Part shown: positions 1 to 9,191 of the stretch, one piece after another
Layout of the letters: every line of letters begins with the position of its first letter
How positions within the stretch are numbered: the first letter of the stretch is position 1
Assembly (NCBI GenBank): GCA_001507425.1
Contig: LMAJ01000001.1
Coordinates: 62,001-126,000, forward strand
Source of the DNA: Flavobacteriaceae bacterium CRH
GTDB taxonomy: Bacteria > Bacteroidota > Bacteroidia > Flavobacteriales > Flavobacteriaceae
Direction of reading: 5' to 3'
DNA: 64,000 bases
Notes under the pieces: model-generated
The model's database searches: none
Seen by the model: the letters and a program-made list of their open reading frames with translations, nothing else
What the model was told of the DNA's origin: nothing
Translations under genes and position numbers: made by a program

Positions 1-10
1 CTAAAAACTT

Positions 11-33
11 AAATTTCAAGTAAATTGAAATTT
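11..33. repeat. Inverted repeat upstream of mpl
   Basis: A 9-bp perfect inverted repeat (AAATTTCAA / TTGAAATTT) separated by a 5-base loop lies 24 bases before the mpl start codon. It is AT-only apart from one G-C pair per arm and has no T tract, so it is more likely a protein-binding or dispersed repeat site than a terminator. The upstream gene is outside the window, so its context cannot be judged. Confidence 0.35.
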
Positions 34-57
34 GAAACATAAAAATTGGAATTTTAA

Positions 58-1413
58 ATGAAAACACATTTCATCGCCATTGGCGGAAGTGCCATGCACA
101 ACTTGGCATTAGCATTGCATAACAAAGGATATCAGGTTACAGGAAGTGATGATGCTATTTTTGAACCTTCAAAATCAAGATTAGAAAAAAAAGGAATTCT
201 GCCTGCTGAAATGGGTTGGTTTCCTGAAAAAATAACTTCAGATATTGAAGCCGTAATTTTAGGAATGCACGCCAAAGCGGATAATCCGGAATTGCTTAAA
301 GCACAGGAATTAGGTTTAAAAATCTATTCGTATCCTGAATTTTTATACGAGCAATCTAAAAATAAAACCCGAGTTGTTATTGGAGGTTCTCACGGAAAAA
401 CAACTATTACGTCAATGATTTTGCATGTTATGCATTACCATAATATCAACGTTGATTATATGGTAGGGGCACAGTTAGAAGGTTTCGATACCATGGTGCA
501 TCTTACTGAAGAAAATGATTTTGTAGTTCTTGAAGGCGACGAATATTTATCATCTCCGATAGACAGGCGACCAAAATTTCATTTGTATCAGCCTAATATT
601 GCTTTAATTTCGGGAATTGCCTGGGATCATATTAATGTGTTCCCGACTTATGAAAATTATGTAGAGCAATTCGAAATATTTATTGGTAAAATTACAAACG
701 GTGGAATTTTAGTCTACAACGAAAATGATCCTGAAGTAAAACGTGTTGCCGAAGCAGCTACGAACCCAATTCGTAAGTTAGCTTACAATACTCCTGAATA
801 TTCAGTTAGTGATGGTGTAACGCTGCTAAAAACACCTGAAGGCGATATGCCGATAGAAGTTTTTGGAGCACATAATTTAAATAACCTTGCCGGTGCAAAA
901 TGGATTTGCCAAAACATGGGCGTAGACGAAGCCGATTTTTACGAAGCTATAGCAAGTTTTAAAGGAGCCTCAAAAAGATTAGAAAAAATTGCCGAAGGAA
1001 AAGGAAAAGTTGCTTATAAAGATTTCGCGCATTCGCCAAGTAAAGTGGCTGCAACGACAAAAGCCGTAAAAGAACAATATCCGAACAGGACTTTAGTAGC
1101 TTGTTTAGAATTGCATACTTACAGTAGTTTGAATGCTGAATTTTTAAAAGAATATGAAGGCGCACTAGAATATGCAGATGTTGCAGTAGTTTTTTATTCG
1201 CCGGATGCAGTAAAAATCAAACAACTTGAAGAAGTGACTTACGAGCAAATCGCGAGTTCTTTCAATAGAAAAGATTTAATTATTTATACAAATCCAACCG
1301 AGTTCAAAGAATATTTATTCAACTTAAATCTTGAAAACTCAGCTTTGTTGTTGATGAGTTCAGGAAATTACGGAGGACTAAATTTTGATGAAGTTAAAGG
1401 TTTGATAGAATAA
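58..1413 (+). CDS. mpl: Mur ligase, UDP-N-acetylmuramate:L-alanyl-gamma-D-glutamyl-meso-DAP ligase type
   Basis: A 451-residue ATP-dependent ligase of the MurC/Mpl branch. Mpl enzymes reattach recycled murein tripeptide to UDP-MurNAc in the cytoplasm, saving new peptide synthesis. The N-terminal Rossmann-like domain starts with a glycine-rich turn (residues 7-11). The P-loop GSHGKTT is at 110-116, and the EGDEY and DHxxxF segments of the central domain follow near 160-205, matching Mpl more closely than MurC. The length agrees with Mpl (about 450-460). The ATG start has an A-rich, SD-free leader, as is usual in this phylum. It stands alone, ending before a weak terminator and a convergent gene. 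MurC is the main alternative, but MurC normally sits in the dcw cluster, which is absent here. Confidence 0.8.
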   Translation: MKTHFIAIGGSAMHNLALALHNKGYQVTGSDDAIFEPSKSRLEKKGILPAEMGWFPEKITSDIEAVILGMHAKADNPELLKAQELGLKIYSYPEFLYEQSKNKTRVVIGGSHGKTTITSMILHVMHYHNINVDYMVGAQLEGFDTMVHLTEENDFVVLEGDEYLSSPIDRRPKFHLYQPNIALISGIAWDHINVFPTYENYVEQFEIFIGKITNGGILVYNENDPEVKRVAEAATNPIRKLAYNTPEYSVSDGVTLLKTPEGDMPIEVFGAHNLNNLAGAKWICQNMGVDEADFYEAIASFKGASKRLEKIAEGKGKVAYKDFAHSPSKVAATTKAVKEQYPNRTLVACLELHTYSSLNAEFLKEYEGALEYADVAVVFYSPDAVKIKQLEEVTYEQIASSFNRKDLIIYTNPTEFKEYLFNLNLENSALLLMSSGNYGGLNFDEVKGLIE

Positions 1414-1455
1414 TTTTATTTTATAAATATTATAGATTATCAGATGAAAATAATT

Positions 1456-1490
1456 TGCCAGTTGCAGTTTTGTAATTGGCATTTTTATTT
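1456..1490 (+). terminator. Probable intrinsic terminator of mpl
   Basis: An 8-bp stem TGCCAGTT / AATTGGCA, with one G-T wobble and a 10-base loop, is followed by TTTTTATTT. It sits between the convergent mpl and DUF1287 genes and reaches into the last codons of the latter. The stem is modest, so confidence is moderate. Confidence 0.5.
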
Positions 1491-2111
1491 CCAATATTTA
1501 TAATGCCCGACAATTTTATACTCAAATAAACAATCTTGCAAAACTTGTCCGTTGCCAACATTATGTACAATCAGATTTCGTTTTCCGTCTGCAGATTTAC
1601 GGTTGGTGACAATGCCAATGTGGGGTAATTTGTCATTGATGAGCCAGGTTACAATTTCGCCAGTTTTATAATCATTAGGGTTTTTCGTGATCGTCAGGTT
1701 TTCTCCTTTTCGATCAAAAAAAACTTCTAAGTTTGGTACTCTCCGGTGATCAATATTAGTATCTGTTTTGCTCATTCCCCATTTTTTTAAATTGGGATAT
1801 ACTGAAAATTTTTCCAGCATATCTTCGTGGACTTCTTCTTGCAAATCAATGTTTAATTTTCGATAAGAACGAATAATAACATCGGTGCAAACTCCTTTAT
1901 TTTCAGGAATATCTCCATTTGGATATTTTATCGAAAAATAAGCCGGATCATAATCTATCGAAGGATCAATTATAGAAATTGCCGCATCTGATAATTTATC
2001 TCCAAAGCTTTTATTTATTATTGCTGAATTTTCGGCAATAGTGTATTGTTCCTGTTTTTGGTTACACGAACAAAAAAGCAGCATAAATGATATTATATAA
2101 AGTGCCCTCAT
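1485..2111 (-). CDS. DUF1287 family lipoprotein (YijF-like)
   Basis: A predicted exported lipoprotein of the DUF1287 (YijF) family, whose biochemical role is not established. The chosen ATG gives a short signal peptide ending in the lipobox-like LFCSC; an in-frame ATG 33 bases upstream would add 11 residues before it and is less likely. The mature part has a conserved Cys in GVCTDV, a His in LPHIGIV and HNVGNG near the C-terminus. This Cys-His-polar arrangement recalls the NlpC/P60-like peptidase fold, so a cell-wall amidase role is possible but is only an inference. It converges with mpl and is divergent from the GNAT gene. Confidence 0.72.
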   Translation of the reverse strand: MRALYIISFMLLFCSCNQKQEQYTIAENSAIINKSFGDKLSDAAISIIDPSIDYDPAYFSIKYPNGDIPENKGVCTDVIIRSYRKLNIDLQEEVHEDMLEKFSVYPNLKKWGMSKTDTNIDHRRVPNLEVFFDRKGENLTITKNPNDYKTGEIVTWLINDKLPHIGIVTNRKSADGKRNLIVHNVGNGQVLQDCLFEYKIVGHYKYWK

Positions 2112-2234
2112 TTGTTTTATCGTGTTAGGATTTTCTATTTGCATTTAAAATTAAGTATTTTTAAAATAGTAATGCTTTTTTTGTGAGTGATTTTTCTTAT
2201 TTTTAAATATATTCGCTTTTTAAGATTATAGTAA

Positions 2235-2693
2235 ATGAATTCAAAAATAAAGGTTGTAAAAACAACAAGTGAAAATCCTGATTTTATATTTTTAATTGAA
2301 ACTTTCGATACTTTTTTATGGGAGCGTTATCCTGAATTAAAAAAGGATTATTGGGGCAATAATTTAATTGAATTTAACCCGAATGTAATTATTGTTTATT
2401 TAGATGAAAAGCCGGTTGGCTGTGGCTGTTTCAAAAAGTATAATGATAAAGCTGCAGAACTAAAAAGAATGTTTGTTTCGCCAGAAGCAAGAGGTTTAGG
2501 TTTGGCTCAATTAATAATTAAAGAAGTAGAAATAGGAGCCAAAAATCAAGGTTTTGAAATTATGATTCTGGAAACCTTATACAAACAAATTGAAGCAATT
2601 AGCCTATACCAAAAAGTAGGCTTTGAGATTGTTGAAAACTATGAACCATATATAGGTTTGAAAAATAGTGTTTGTATGAGTAAAACTATATAA
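2235..2693 (+). CDS. GNAT family N-acetyltransferase
   Basis: A 152-residue single-domain GNAT protein that would transfer an acetyl group from acetyl-CoA to an unknown amine. Motif A is clear: RMFVSPEARGLGLAQLII (79-96), with the pyrophosphate-binding R-G-L-G-L-A loop at 86-91. The C-terminal half ends with the usual LYQKVGFEI strand-helix of the fold. It lies 9 bases before radC and is probably co-transcribed with it, but nothing in the sequence ties the two functionally. The substrate cannot be predicted. Confidence 0.85.
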   Translation: MNSKIKVVKTTSENPDFIFLIETFDTFLWERYPELKKDYWGNNLIEFNPNVIIVYLDEKPVGCGCFKKYNDKAAELKRMFVSPEARGLGLAQLIIKEVEIGAKNQGFEIMILETLYKQIEAISLYQKVGFEIVENYEPYIGLKNSVCMSKTI

Positions 2694-2702
2694 TTCCTGA
2701 CT

Positions 2703-3392
2703 ATGAAATCAGATCATTTTCCAATTTCAGATTGGTCAGAAGAAGATCGCCCGCGAGAAAAATTAATGCTGAAAGGTAAAGAAGCTTTAAGCAATGCTGA
2801 ATTAATAGCTATTTTAATTGGCTCTGGTAGTCGAAATGAATCAGCAGTTGACTTGAGCAGACGTATTTTGGCTAGTGCAGGAACTTTAAATTCTTTGGCA
2901 AAATTATCCATTTCGCAATTAATGAACTTTAAAGGAATAGGAGAGGCGAAAGCAATTGCAATTATTGCAGCTCTTGAATTAGGGCGACGCAGAAGGGCGG
3001 AGAAAGCTGTTGAATTAGTGAAAATTACTTCGAGTAAAATGGTTTTTGAACTTATGCAACCTATCATTGGTGAATTACCTCATGAAGAATTTTGGGTGCT
3101 TTTTCTTAATAATTCTAATAAAGTAATTTCTAAGTCACTGTTGAGTAAAGGAGGAATGACAGGGACTATTGTTGATACACGTTTGGTTTTTAATCTAGCA
3201 TTTGAAACTAGAGCTACAAGCTTGATTTTGTGCCATAATCATCCTTCAGGCTCGTTAATTCCAAGTGAAGCCGACAAACAAATTACGAGGAAATTAAAAT
3301 CGGCTGGAGAAAGTCTAGATGTTAAAATTTTGGATCATTTGATTATTACTGAAACAAATTATTATAGTTTTGTAGATGAAGGAATTTTTTAA
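2703..3392 (+). CDS. radC: RadC/JAB-domain DNA repair family protein
   Basis: A 229-residue RadC (UPF0758) protein. It has an N-terminal helix-hairpin-helix segment (NFKGIGEAKA, 75-84), followed by the MPN/JAB domain with the metal motif HNHPSGSLIPSEAD (178-191: His-X-His, Ser, Asp). The family was named for repair of stalled forks, but its true activity is unresolved; the motif implies a zinc-dependent hydrolase. The length is standard. It is followed after 3 bases by the HAD phosphatase gene, so GNAT-radC-HAD-4082 probably forms one transcript. Confidence 0.92.
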   Translation: MKSDHFPISDWSEEDRPREKLMLKGKEALSNAELIAILIGSGSRNESAVDLSRRILASAGTLNSLAKLSISQLMNFKGIGEAKAIAIIAALELGRRRRAEKAVELVKITSSKMVFELMQPIIGELPHEEFWVLFLNNSNKVISKSLLSKGGMTGTIVDTRLVFNLAFETRATSLILCHNHPSGSLIPSEADKQITRKLKSAGESLDVKILDHLIITETNYYSFVDEGIF

Positions 3393-3395
3393 TTT

Positions 3396-4082
3396 ATGAA
3401 AACCAATATTACCGACATTTTTTTCGACTTGGATCATACGCTTTGGGATTTTGATAAAAACTCTGAAATGGCTTTCGATCGCATTTTTAAAAGTAAATTC
3501 CCCGAAATTAAAACTCAGGATTTTATTTTAAAATATGCCCCAATAAATCAGGCTTGTTGGAAGTTATATCAAAACGATGAGATTACACATCTGGAGTTGC
3601 GTTACAACCGATTAAAGTTTTCTTTTGATGCATTAAATTTCGAAATTTCGGATGAAAACATTAATGAAATTGCAAATGATTATATTGAATTTTTAACCGA
3701 TAATAATCATCTTTTCGATGGAGCAATTGAGGTTTTAGAATATTTAAAGCCCAAATATAAATTGCATATTATAACAAACGGTTTTGCAAATGTTCAGGAT
3801 AAAAAGATAAACAATGCATTATTAGCCGGTTATTTTAATACGATTACAAATTCAGAATTAGCAGGCGTAAAAAAACCAAATAGTATTATCTTTGATTATG
3901 CTGTTAATTTGGCAAAAGCTTCAAAAGAAAATTGTATTATGATTGGCGATTGTCTTGATGCAGACATTAACGGCGCATTAAATGCAGGTTTGGACGCGAT
4001 ATTTTTTAACGATAAAAAAATAGAAGCTCCTCAAAATATTAAACAAATAAACCATTTATTAGAACTTAAAAAATATTTATAA
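3396..4082 (+). CDS. YjjG-like HAD phosphatase (noncanonical pyrimidine nucleotidase type)
   Basis: A 228-residue HAD-superfamily hydrolase, subfamily IA. The nucleophile motif DLDHTLWDF is at 11-19 (Asp11 and Asp13), a Thr/Asn motif II occurs in IITNG, Lys in GVKKPN is motif III, and GDCLDADI is the acidic motif IV. FFDLDHTLWDF and the overall length are typical of YjjG, a 5'-nucleotidase thought to cleanse non-canonical pyrimidine nucleotides. The substrate is inferred from family likeness only. The stop codon overlaps the next ATG by one base. Confidence 0.82.
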   Translation: MKTNITDIFFDLDHTLWDFDKNSEMAFDRIFKSKFPEIKTQDFILKYAPINQACWKLYQNDEITHLELRYNRLKFSFDALNFEISDENINEIANDYIEFLTDNNHLFDGAIEVLEYLKPKYKLHIITNGFANVQDKKINNALLAGYFNTITNSELAGVKKPNSIIFDYAVNLAKASKENCIMIGDCLDADINGALNAGLDAIFFNDKKIEAPQNIKQINHLLELKKYL

Positions 4083-4828
4083 TGATGAAAATAAAATTTT
4101 TGTTGATTGCCCTTTTAATTTCAGTGATCGGATTTTCACAATCTGTTAATGATTTTAAAGCTGTTATAATTCCATTAAAATATGAATTTATGAAAACAGA
4201 AAATCAATATAGGTTAGCGACAATGACAAAATCTAATTTGATTAAAGCCGGTTTTACTGCTTTTTATACTAATGAAGACATTCCTGCTGAATACAGTGAT
4301 CGTTGTCAGCTTTTGTATGTTGATGTAAAAAAAGAAAGTGGTTTTTTAGTTACTAAACTTTTTGTAGAATTTAAAGATTGTTTCGGAAAAGTAGTTTACA
4401 CTTCAGAAATTGGAAAAAGCAAAGAGAAAGAATATGATGTAGCATACAAAGAAAGTCTTGATTTGGCTTTTGTATCTGTAAATAAGCTGCACTATAAATA
4501 TAATGGTAACACTGTGGCTACAAGCTCAAGAATTATTTCACCATCAGCTGCAGCTGTACAAACAGTTACTGCAACTACAACTGCAGCTCCGGTTGCTGAT
4601 TTGTCTGATCCAAATTTGCTTTTTGCACAGCCAACAGAAAACGGATATCAATTAATTGATAAAACACCAAAAGTGGTAATGAAATTGCTTAAAACATCAA
4701 GACCAGATTCTTTTATTGCGATAAAAGATGGAATTCAGGGATCTTTAAACGCAAAAGACAATCAATGGTTTTTTGAATATTATCAAAACGACAAATTAGT
4801 TTCTGAAAAAGTATCAGTTAAATTCTAA
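4082..4828 (+). CDS. Exported protein of unknown function
   Basis: A 248-residue protein with a clear Sec signal peptide (MKIKFLLIALLISVIGFSQ, cleavage after FSQ), so it is periplasmic or outer-membrane attached. A first domain of about 130 residues is followed by an Ala/Thr/Val-rich linker (about 150-180) and a short C-terminal domain. I do not recognise the family. The first ATG overlaps the previous stop (TAATG); a second ATG immediately follows and could equally be used. Translational coupling to the HAD gene is likely. Confidence 0.7.
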   Translation: MMKIKFLLIALLISVIGFSQSVNDFKAVIIPLKYEFMKTENQYRLATMTKSNLIKAGFTAFYTNEDIPAEYSDRCQLLYVDVKKESGFLVTKLFVEFKDCFGKVVYTSEIGKSKEKEYDVAYKESLDLAFVSVNKLHYKYNGNTVATSSRIISPSAAAVQTVTATTTAAPVADLSDPNLLFAQPTENGYQLIDKTPKVVMKLLKTSRPDSFIAIKDGIQGSLNAKDNQWFFEYYQNDKLVSEKVSVKF

Positions 4829-4833
4829 ATATA

Positions 4834-4858
4834 AAATACGGTTCTAGTAACCGTATTT
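4834..4858. terminator. Shared hairpin between convergent genes
   Basis: A 10-bp perfect stem AAATACGGTT / AACCGTATTT has a 5-base loop CTAGT. It starts 5 bases after the stop of the exported protein, and the rarA stop codon (CTA on the plus strand) lies inside the loop. T-rich flanks on both sides fit a weak bidirectional terminator. Confidence 0.6.
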
Positions 4859-6121
4859 ATCTTTCCAACGGTTCTTTAAAAATTCACGGTTGCTATTCTC
4901 TCTTGAATTGCTTCCGGGATTATAAAGAACCGTTTCTTTTATAGCGTCAGGTAAAAATTCCTGTTCAGCAAAATTATTGGCATAATCGTGCGAATATTTG
5001 TAATCTTCACCATAACCCAATTCTTTCATAAGTTTTGTCGGCGCATTGCGCAAATGAATCGGAACGGGCAAGTCTCCGGTTTGTTTTACCAATTGCTGTG
5101 CATTTCCAATCGCCATATACGAAGCATTACTTTTAGGTGAAGTTGCTAAATAAATAGCACATTGGCTTAATATTATTCGGCTTTCCGGATATCCAATTGT
5201 AGAAACAGCCTGAAAAGTATTGTTTGCCATAATAAAAGCCGTTGGGTTTGCATTTCCAATATCTTCACTGGATAGAATAAGCATTCTGCGCGCAATAAAT
5301 TTTACATCTTCACCGCCTTCAATCATTCTTGCCAACCAATAAACAGCCCCGTTAGGATCACTGCCACGAATCGATTTTATAAAAGCAGAAACAATGTCAT
5401 AATGTTGTTCTCCTGTTTTGTCATACAAAACAGTGTTTTGTTGTACCAATTCAAAAACGCGATCGTTAGTTATTACAATATCATCACTTGACGAAGCATT
5501 GACAACAAGTTCGAATATGTTTAATAATTTTCTGCCATCTCCGCCAGAAAGACGCAAAAGAGCTTCTGTTTCTTTTAGGACAATATTTTTTGCAGCCAAT
5601 TCAGAATCTGTTTTCATTGCTCTGTGCAATAAAGCCTCTAAATCATCTTTAGTAAAAGCATTTAAGATATAAACTTGGCAACGTGATAATAATGCGGGAA
5701 TGACTTCAAAACTTGGGTTTTCTGTTGTTGCACCAATGAGTGTTATCCAGCCTTTTTCGACCGCAGCTAAAAGAGAATCTTGCTGCGATTTGCTAAAACG
5801 ATGAATCTCATCAATAAATAAAATAGGGTTTTTAGTAGTGAATAATCCACCGCTTTGTTTTGCTTTTTCAATGACATCGCGAATGTCTTTTACACCTGAA
5901 TTGATAGCGCTCAAAATGTAAAACGGACGTTTAGATTCCTGCGCAATAATTTGTGCCAATGTCGTTTTTCCTGTTCCTGGAGGTCCCCAAAATATAAGCG
6001 ACGGAATAATTCCTTTTGAAATTTGTTGTGTCAATGAACCGTTTGGTCCAACCAAATGATTTTGACTAATATAATCTTCTAATTTCTGTGGGCGAATACG
6101 CTCTGCTAAAGGTGCTTCCAT
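4844..6121 (-). CDS. rarA: Replication-associated recombination protein A (AAA+ ATPase)
   Basis: A 425-residue RarA/MgsA protein, the bacterial relative of WRNIP1/Mgs1, which acts at stalled replication forks. The AAA+ core is at the N-terminal half: Walker [10 protein letters not shown] (46-54), Walker B FIDEIHRF (102-109), sensor 1 GATTEN and an SRC arginine finger region. The C-terminal half is the MgsA tetramerisation domain ([14 protein letters not shown] and after). The length is typical. The ATG start is clear and no in-frame upstream start is seen. It is transcribed toward a convergent gene with which it shares a terminator hairpin, and is divergent from the rhomboid gene. Confidence 0.95.
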   Translation of the reverse strand: MEAPLAERIRPQKLEDYISQNHLVGPNGSLTQQISKGIIPSLIFWGPPGTGKTTLAQIIAQESKRPFYILSAINSGVKDIRDVIEKAKQSGGLFTTKNPILFIDEIHRFSKSQQDSLLAAVEKGWITLIGATTENPSFEVIPALLSRCQVYILNAFTKDDLEALLHRAMKTDSELAAKNIVLKETEALLRLSGGDGRKLLNIFELVVNASSSDDIVITNDRVFELVQQNTVLYDKTGEQHYDIVSAFIKSIRGSDPNGAVYWLARMIEGGEDVKFIARRMLILSSEDIGNANPTAFIMANNTFQAVSTIGYPESRIILSQCAIYLATSPKSNASYMAIGNAQQLVKQTGDLPVPIHLRNAPTKLMKELGYGEDYKYSHDYANNFAEQEFLPDAIKETVLYNPGSNSRENSNREFLKNRWKDKYGY

Positions 6122-6266
6122 TTTGTAAAATTAATGTTTTCAATTTTAATGGGAAATTTTAAAAAGTTAATTACTTCTCAAAGATGTATTCATATGCTGA
6201 CAAATTATCAGTAAATGTTAATTGGTTAGTTTTTTGATGTTGATCTGTGAACTGATTATCAAAAAC

Positions 6267-7028
6267 ATGAGCGACAACGACTTTAAATTTTCAACTTCCG
6301 TAATTGGGCTTCCGGTATTTTTTGTTCTTTTTTTATGGATTGTATATTGGATTCAAATTCGTTTTGACTTCGATTTTTATCAAAACGGAATTTATCCCCG
6401 GGATTTTTCAGGTTTACAAGGCGTTTTGTTTAGTCCATTTATTCATGAAAACTTAGGTCACTTATATAATAATTCAATTCCGCTTTTAGTATTATTAGCT
6501 GCTTTGCAGTTTTTTTATCCAAAGCAAGGTTTTGGTGTTATTGCTTACGGAATTTTATTTTCGGGTTTAATTACCTGGGTTATCGGACGTGAAAATTATC
6601 ATATTGGTGCAAGTGGATTAATCTACGTTTTAGTAAGTTTTATATTTTTTAAAGGAATCCAAACAGGTTATTATAGACTTGTAGCCTTATCATTTTCGGT
6701 TGTATTGCTTTATGGAGGAATGATTTGGTATGTTTTTCCGGATGTTGACGCAACAATTTCGTGGGAAGGCCATTTGGGTGGTTTTATTGCCGGTTTTGTC
6801 CTGACATTATTTTATAAAACACCAGAGTATACTAAGCCAATAGTCTTCGATTGGCAAAAACCAGATTTCAACCCTGAAGATGATGTTTTTATGAAGCATT
6901 TTGATGAAAATGGTAATTTTGTAAATACGGAAAAACCTGAAGAATCTGAATCTGTTACTACTTATTTTAATTCAGATGTTTGGGTTACTTATATCGTAAC
7001 TAAATCAGAACCAAATGACAAGTTGTAG
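6267..7028 (+). CDS. Rhomboid family intramembrane serine protease
   Basis: A 253-residue integral membrane serine protease that would cleave single-pass membrane proteins within the bilayer. With the start at 6267 the catalytic pair is Ser116 in GASG (114-117) and His169 in EGHLGG (167-172). The HENLGHLYNN segment (60-69) matches the HxxxHxxxN of helix 2. About six membrane helices are visible, followed by an acidic cytosolic tail with FDWQKPDF. I chose the ATG at 6267 because the in-frame upstream extension from 6222 adds 15 poorly matching residues. It is followed 68 bases later by a small exported protein gene. The substrate is unknown. Confidence 0.88.
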   Translation: MSDNDFKFSTSVIGLPVFFVLFLWIVYWIQIRFDFDFYQNGIYPRDFSGLQGVLFSPFIHENLGHLYNNSIPLLVLLAALQFFYPKQGFGVIAYGILFSGLITWVIGRENYHIGASGLIYVLVSFIFFKGIQTGYYRLVALSFSVVLLYGGMIWYVFPDVDATISWEGHLGGFIAGFVLTLFYKTPEYTKPIVFDWQKPDFNPEDDVFMKHFDENGNFVNTEKPEESESVTTYFNSDVWVTYIVTKSEPNDKL

Positions 7029-7065
7029 AAAGCTGGTAGGTTTAGATTAAATGACTATTTTTGTA

Positions 7066-7073
7066 TACGTTGT
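7066..7073 (+). promoter_or_regulatory. Candidate -7 promoter element (TATTTTTG)
   Basis: This matches the Bacteroidota -7 consensus TAnnTTTG and lies 23 bases before the ATG of the next gene. No TTG is seen at the expected -33 position, so it is a moderate candidate. Confidence 0.45.
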
Positions 7074-7096
7074 TTTTAATTTAATTTTACCAAATT

Positions 7097-7606
7097 ATGA
7101 GAAATATAAATTTAGCAATTGTATTTTTATTCACGATAATAAGTGTAAAATCGATTGCACAATGTGAAGTAAAAAACCGGATATTACCCGATGGAACCCT
7201 CATCTATTATTTTGATCCTGCAGATTTTTATATTTCAAAATCGAAATCTTTAAAAATTAATATTCAAACAGATAAAGAGCATTTTTTTATAGCATTACAA
7301 CCTTCGCCATTTCCATCTAAAGGAGAGGGCAAGAAAATTAAAGATGATTTAATTATTCATCTGGCAAATAAAAAAGAATATAGATTATCGCATTATGATA
7401 CACAATACAGGCATCATGATTCGATTATGCAGGTTTTGTATTTAATGGATGATAAAGATATTGAAGCTTTTTCGAAGTTTGAAGCTGTAGTAGCTGAAAT
7501 TAATATGAAAGGAACTGAATTTGTTCGGGATTATAATTTCAAATTACATAAAGATGCTATAATTCAGCAATTAAATTGCTTTTTAAAAGAAGAGAAAAAA
7601 AAGTAA
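7097..7606 (+). CDS. Small exported protein, unknown function
   Basis: A 169-residue protein with an N-terminal signal peptide (hydrophobic residues 4-19, then SIAQ as a plausible cleavage site). The mature part is mixed charged and hydrophobic with no recognisable motif. Its stop codon directly abuts the stop codon of the convergent DUF2490 gene with no base between, which leaves no room for a separate terminator. The function is unknown. Confidence 0.65.
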   Translation: MRNINLAIVFLFTIISVKSIAQCEVKNRILPDGTLIYYFDPADFYISKSKSLKINIQTDKEHFFIALQPSPFPSKGEGKKIKDDLIIHLANKKEYRLSHYDTQYRHHDSIMQVLYLMDDKDIEAFSKFEAVVAEINMKGTEFVRDYNFKLHKDAIIQQLNCFLKEEKKK

Positions 7607-8413
7607 TTATGGCTCTTCATTTGTAGTAGAATCATTTTTGTTTAATAACTTTTTATTGATGTTTCTAAAAAGATTATTAAAGGTAAGGGTCAGCGCTGCG
7701 GCATTTGTAATTTGATTTCCACCATTTCTTGGAAGATATTCATTGCCATAAGTTAATTCCAGTTGAATATCATCTGTGAATAAATAACCTCCTTCTAAAT
7801 TAAATTTATTGCGATCAAAAAAACTCTGACCTGTTACTTTTGTTCCTGATTTTAAATATATTTCGTCTGAAGCAATAGCATAAACGACGCCTTCTCTAAG
7901 AACTTTGCTGTTGATTGGTTGTAAGTATTTAATTTGTTGGCGATATCTTAGCACATTTTCAAAATCATCATCTCCATTTTTCATGTGTCTCAACTCTATT
8001 CTCATTCGGGTGCTTAGCGTATATCCCGTTTTATGAAAATAGTATATGCCTTGCAAAGCAAACCTCCATTCGGGAGATTTATACTGACCTATTTCAGGAA
8101 CATCCTTATTGTTGTAATATGCCAAAAAAGCAGATAACTTCCAGCGAGGAGACAAATAATAATGTCCCCATCCTCTGAATGATTTTTGTATGTTATTTTG
8201 AAAGATGTTTGAACTAGATTCTGTACTGCTGTAAGAACTTGCCAAATCCAACTCAGTAGACCATTTACTGTTTATTGTTTGATTGAGTTGAATTTCATTC
8301 CAAAACTGGCCATAGGTTTTAGTTTGCGCATAACTGACCCCCACAATAAAGAATAACGCAATAATACGATAGCTTTTTTTAAAGGATCTATTTTGAGCTA
8401 ATTTAGAAGACAT
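7607..8413 (-). CDS. DUF2490 family outer-membrane-type protein
   Basis: A 268-residue protein of the DUF2490 family, common in Bacteroidota. It has a signal peptide ending near VSYAQ, then alternating amphipathic segments with many aromatic residues (GQFWNEIQLNQ, WRFALQGIYYF, LELTYGNEYL). This pattern suggests a small beta-barrel in the outer membrane. The ATG at 8413 is preferred to the in-frame TTG one codon earlier. No function is established for the family. It lies 36 bases downstream of rlmB on the same strand and may share its transcript. Confidence 0.75.
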   Translation of the reverse strand: MSSKLAQNRSFKKSYRIIALFFIVGVSYAQTKTYGQFWNEIQLNQTINSKWSTELDLASSYSSTESSSNIFQNNIQKSFRGWGHYYLSPRWKLSAFLAYYNNKDVPEIGQYKSPEWRFALQGIYYFHKTGYTLSTRMRIELRHMKNGDDDFENVLRYRQQIKYLQPINSKVLREGVVYAIASDEIYLKSGTKVTGQSFFDRNKFNLEGGYLFTDDIQLELTYGNEYLPRNGGNQITNAAALTLTFNNLFRNINKKLLNKNDSTTNEEP

Positions 8414-8452
8414 CAATAATGTATTTATTTTGTTGTCTAAATTCTTAAGAAT

Positions 8453-9187
8453 TTAACTTCTTTGACGAACAGTTTCATAAAGAAACGCTCCACAAGCCAC
8501 TGAAACATTTAAAGAACCAATTGTTCCAAACATAGGTAATTTAGCCTTTTCATCAACAATTTTTAGCACAGACGGGTTAATACCTCTGTCTTCAGATCCC
8601 ATAATAATGGCTAAAGGTTCATTTAATGATAAATCATAAATGTTTGATTCTGTTTTTTCAGTAGCAGCTACAGTTTTAATACCTGATCCCTGCAAATAGA
8701 AAATGGCATCTTTAATATGCTCTACTTTACAAATAGGCACATTGAAAACCGCTCCGGCAGATGTTTTTACGGTATCTCCATTTACAGGAGCAGAACCTGC
8801 TTTCTGAACAATGATTCCGTTTACTCCAGTACATTCAGCAGTTCTGATAATGGCACCAAAATTCCTTGCATCAGAAATCTGATCTAATATTAAGAATAAT
8901 GGTTTAGCACCAGATTCGATAGTTGATTCAACAAGATGTTCTAAGTCGATGAAACCAATAGGAGATATTGTGGCAACTGCCCCTTGGTGGTTATTTGGTG
9001 TTAAGCGGTTTAGTTTTTCTACAGGAACATAAGAGAAATTAATGTTAGCGCGTTTCATCACTTTCATTAAATCTTTCATTAATTCTCCAGAAATTTCTTT
9101 TTGGATGAATACTTTGTCTACTTCTTTTCCTGCCTGAATCGCTTCTATGATGGCTCTAATTCCAAAAATTTGATGTTCTTTTTCCAT
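8453..9187 (-). CDS. rlmB: 23S rRNA (guanosine-2'-O-)-methyltransferase, RlmB/TrmH family
   Basis: A 244-residue SPOUT methyltransferase that uses S-adenosylmethionine to methylate a guanosine ribose of 23S rRNA (G2251 in E. coli). An N-terminal L30e-like substrate-binding domain (GIRAIIEAIQAG, NHQGAVA) precedes the knotted SpoU domain. That domain carries motif 1 ARNFGAIIRTAECTGVNG, motif 2 IMGSEDRGI and motif 3 IGSLNVSVACGAFLYE. The length matches RlmB. A TATATTTG box on the minus strand ends only 4 bases before the ATG, so the mRNA may have almost no leader. Confidence 0.92.
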   Translation of the reverse strand: MEKEHQIFGIRAIIEAIQAGKEVDKVFIQKEISGELMKDLMKVMKRANINFSYVPVEKLNRLTPNNHQGAVATISPIGFIDLEHLVESTIESGAKPLFLILDQISDARNFGAIIRTAECTGVNGIIVQKAGSAPVNGDTVKTSAGAVFNVPICKVEHIKDAIFYLQGSGIKTVAATEKTESNIYDLSLNEPLAIIMGSEDRGINPSVLKIVDEKAKLPMFGTIGSLNVSVACGAFLYETVRQRS

Positions 9188-9191
9188 GTGG

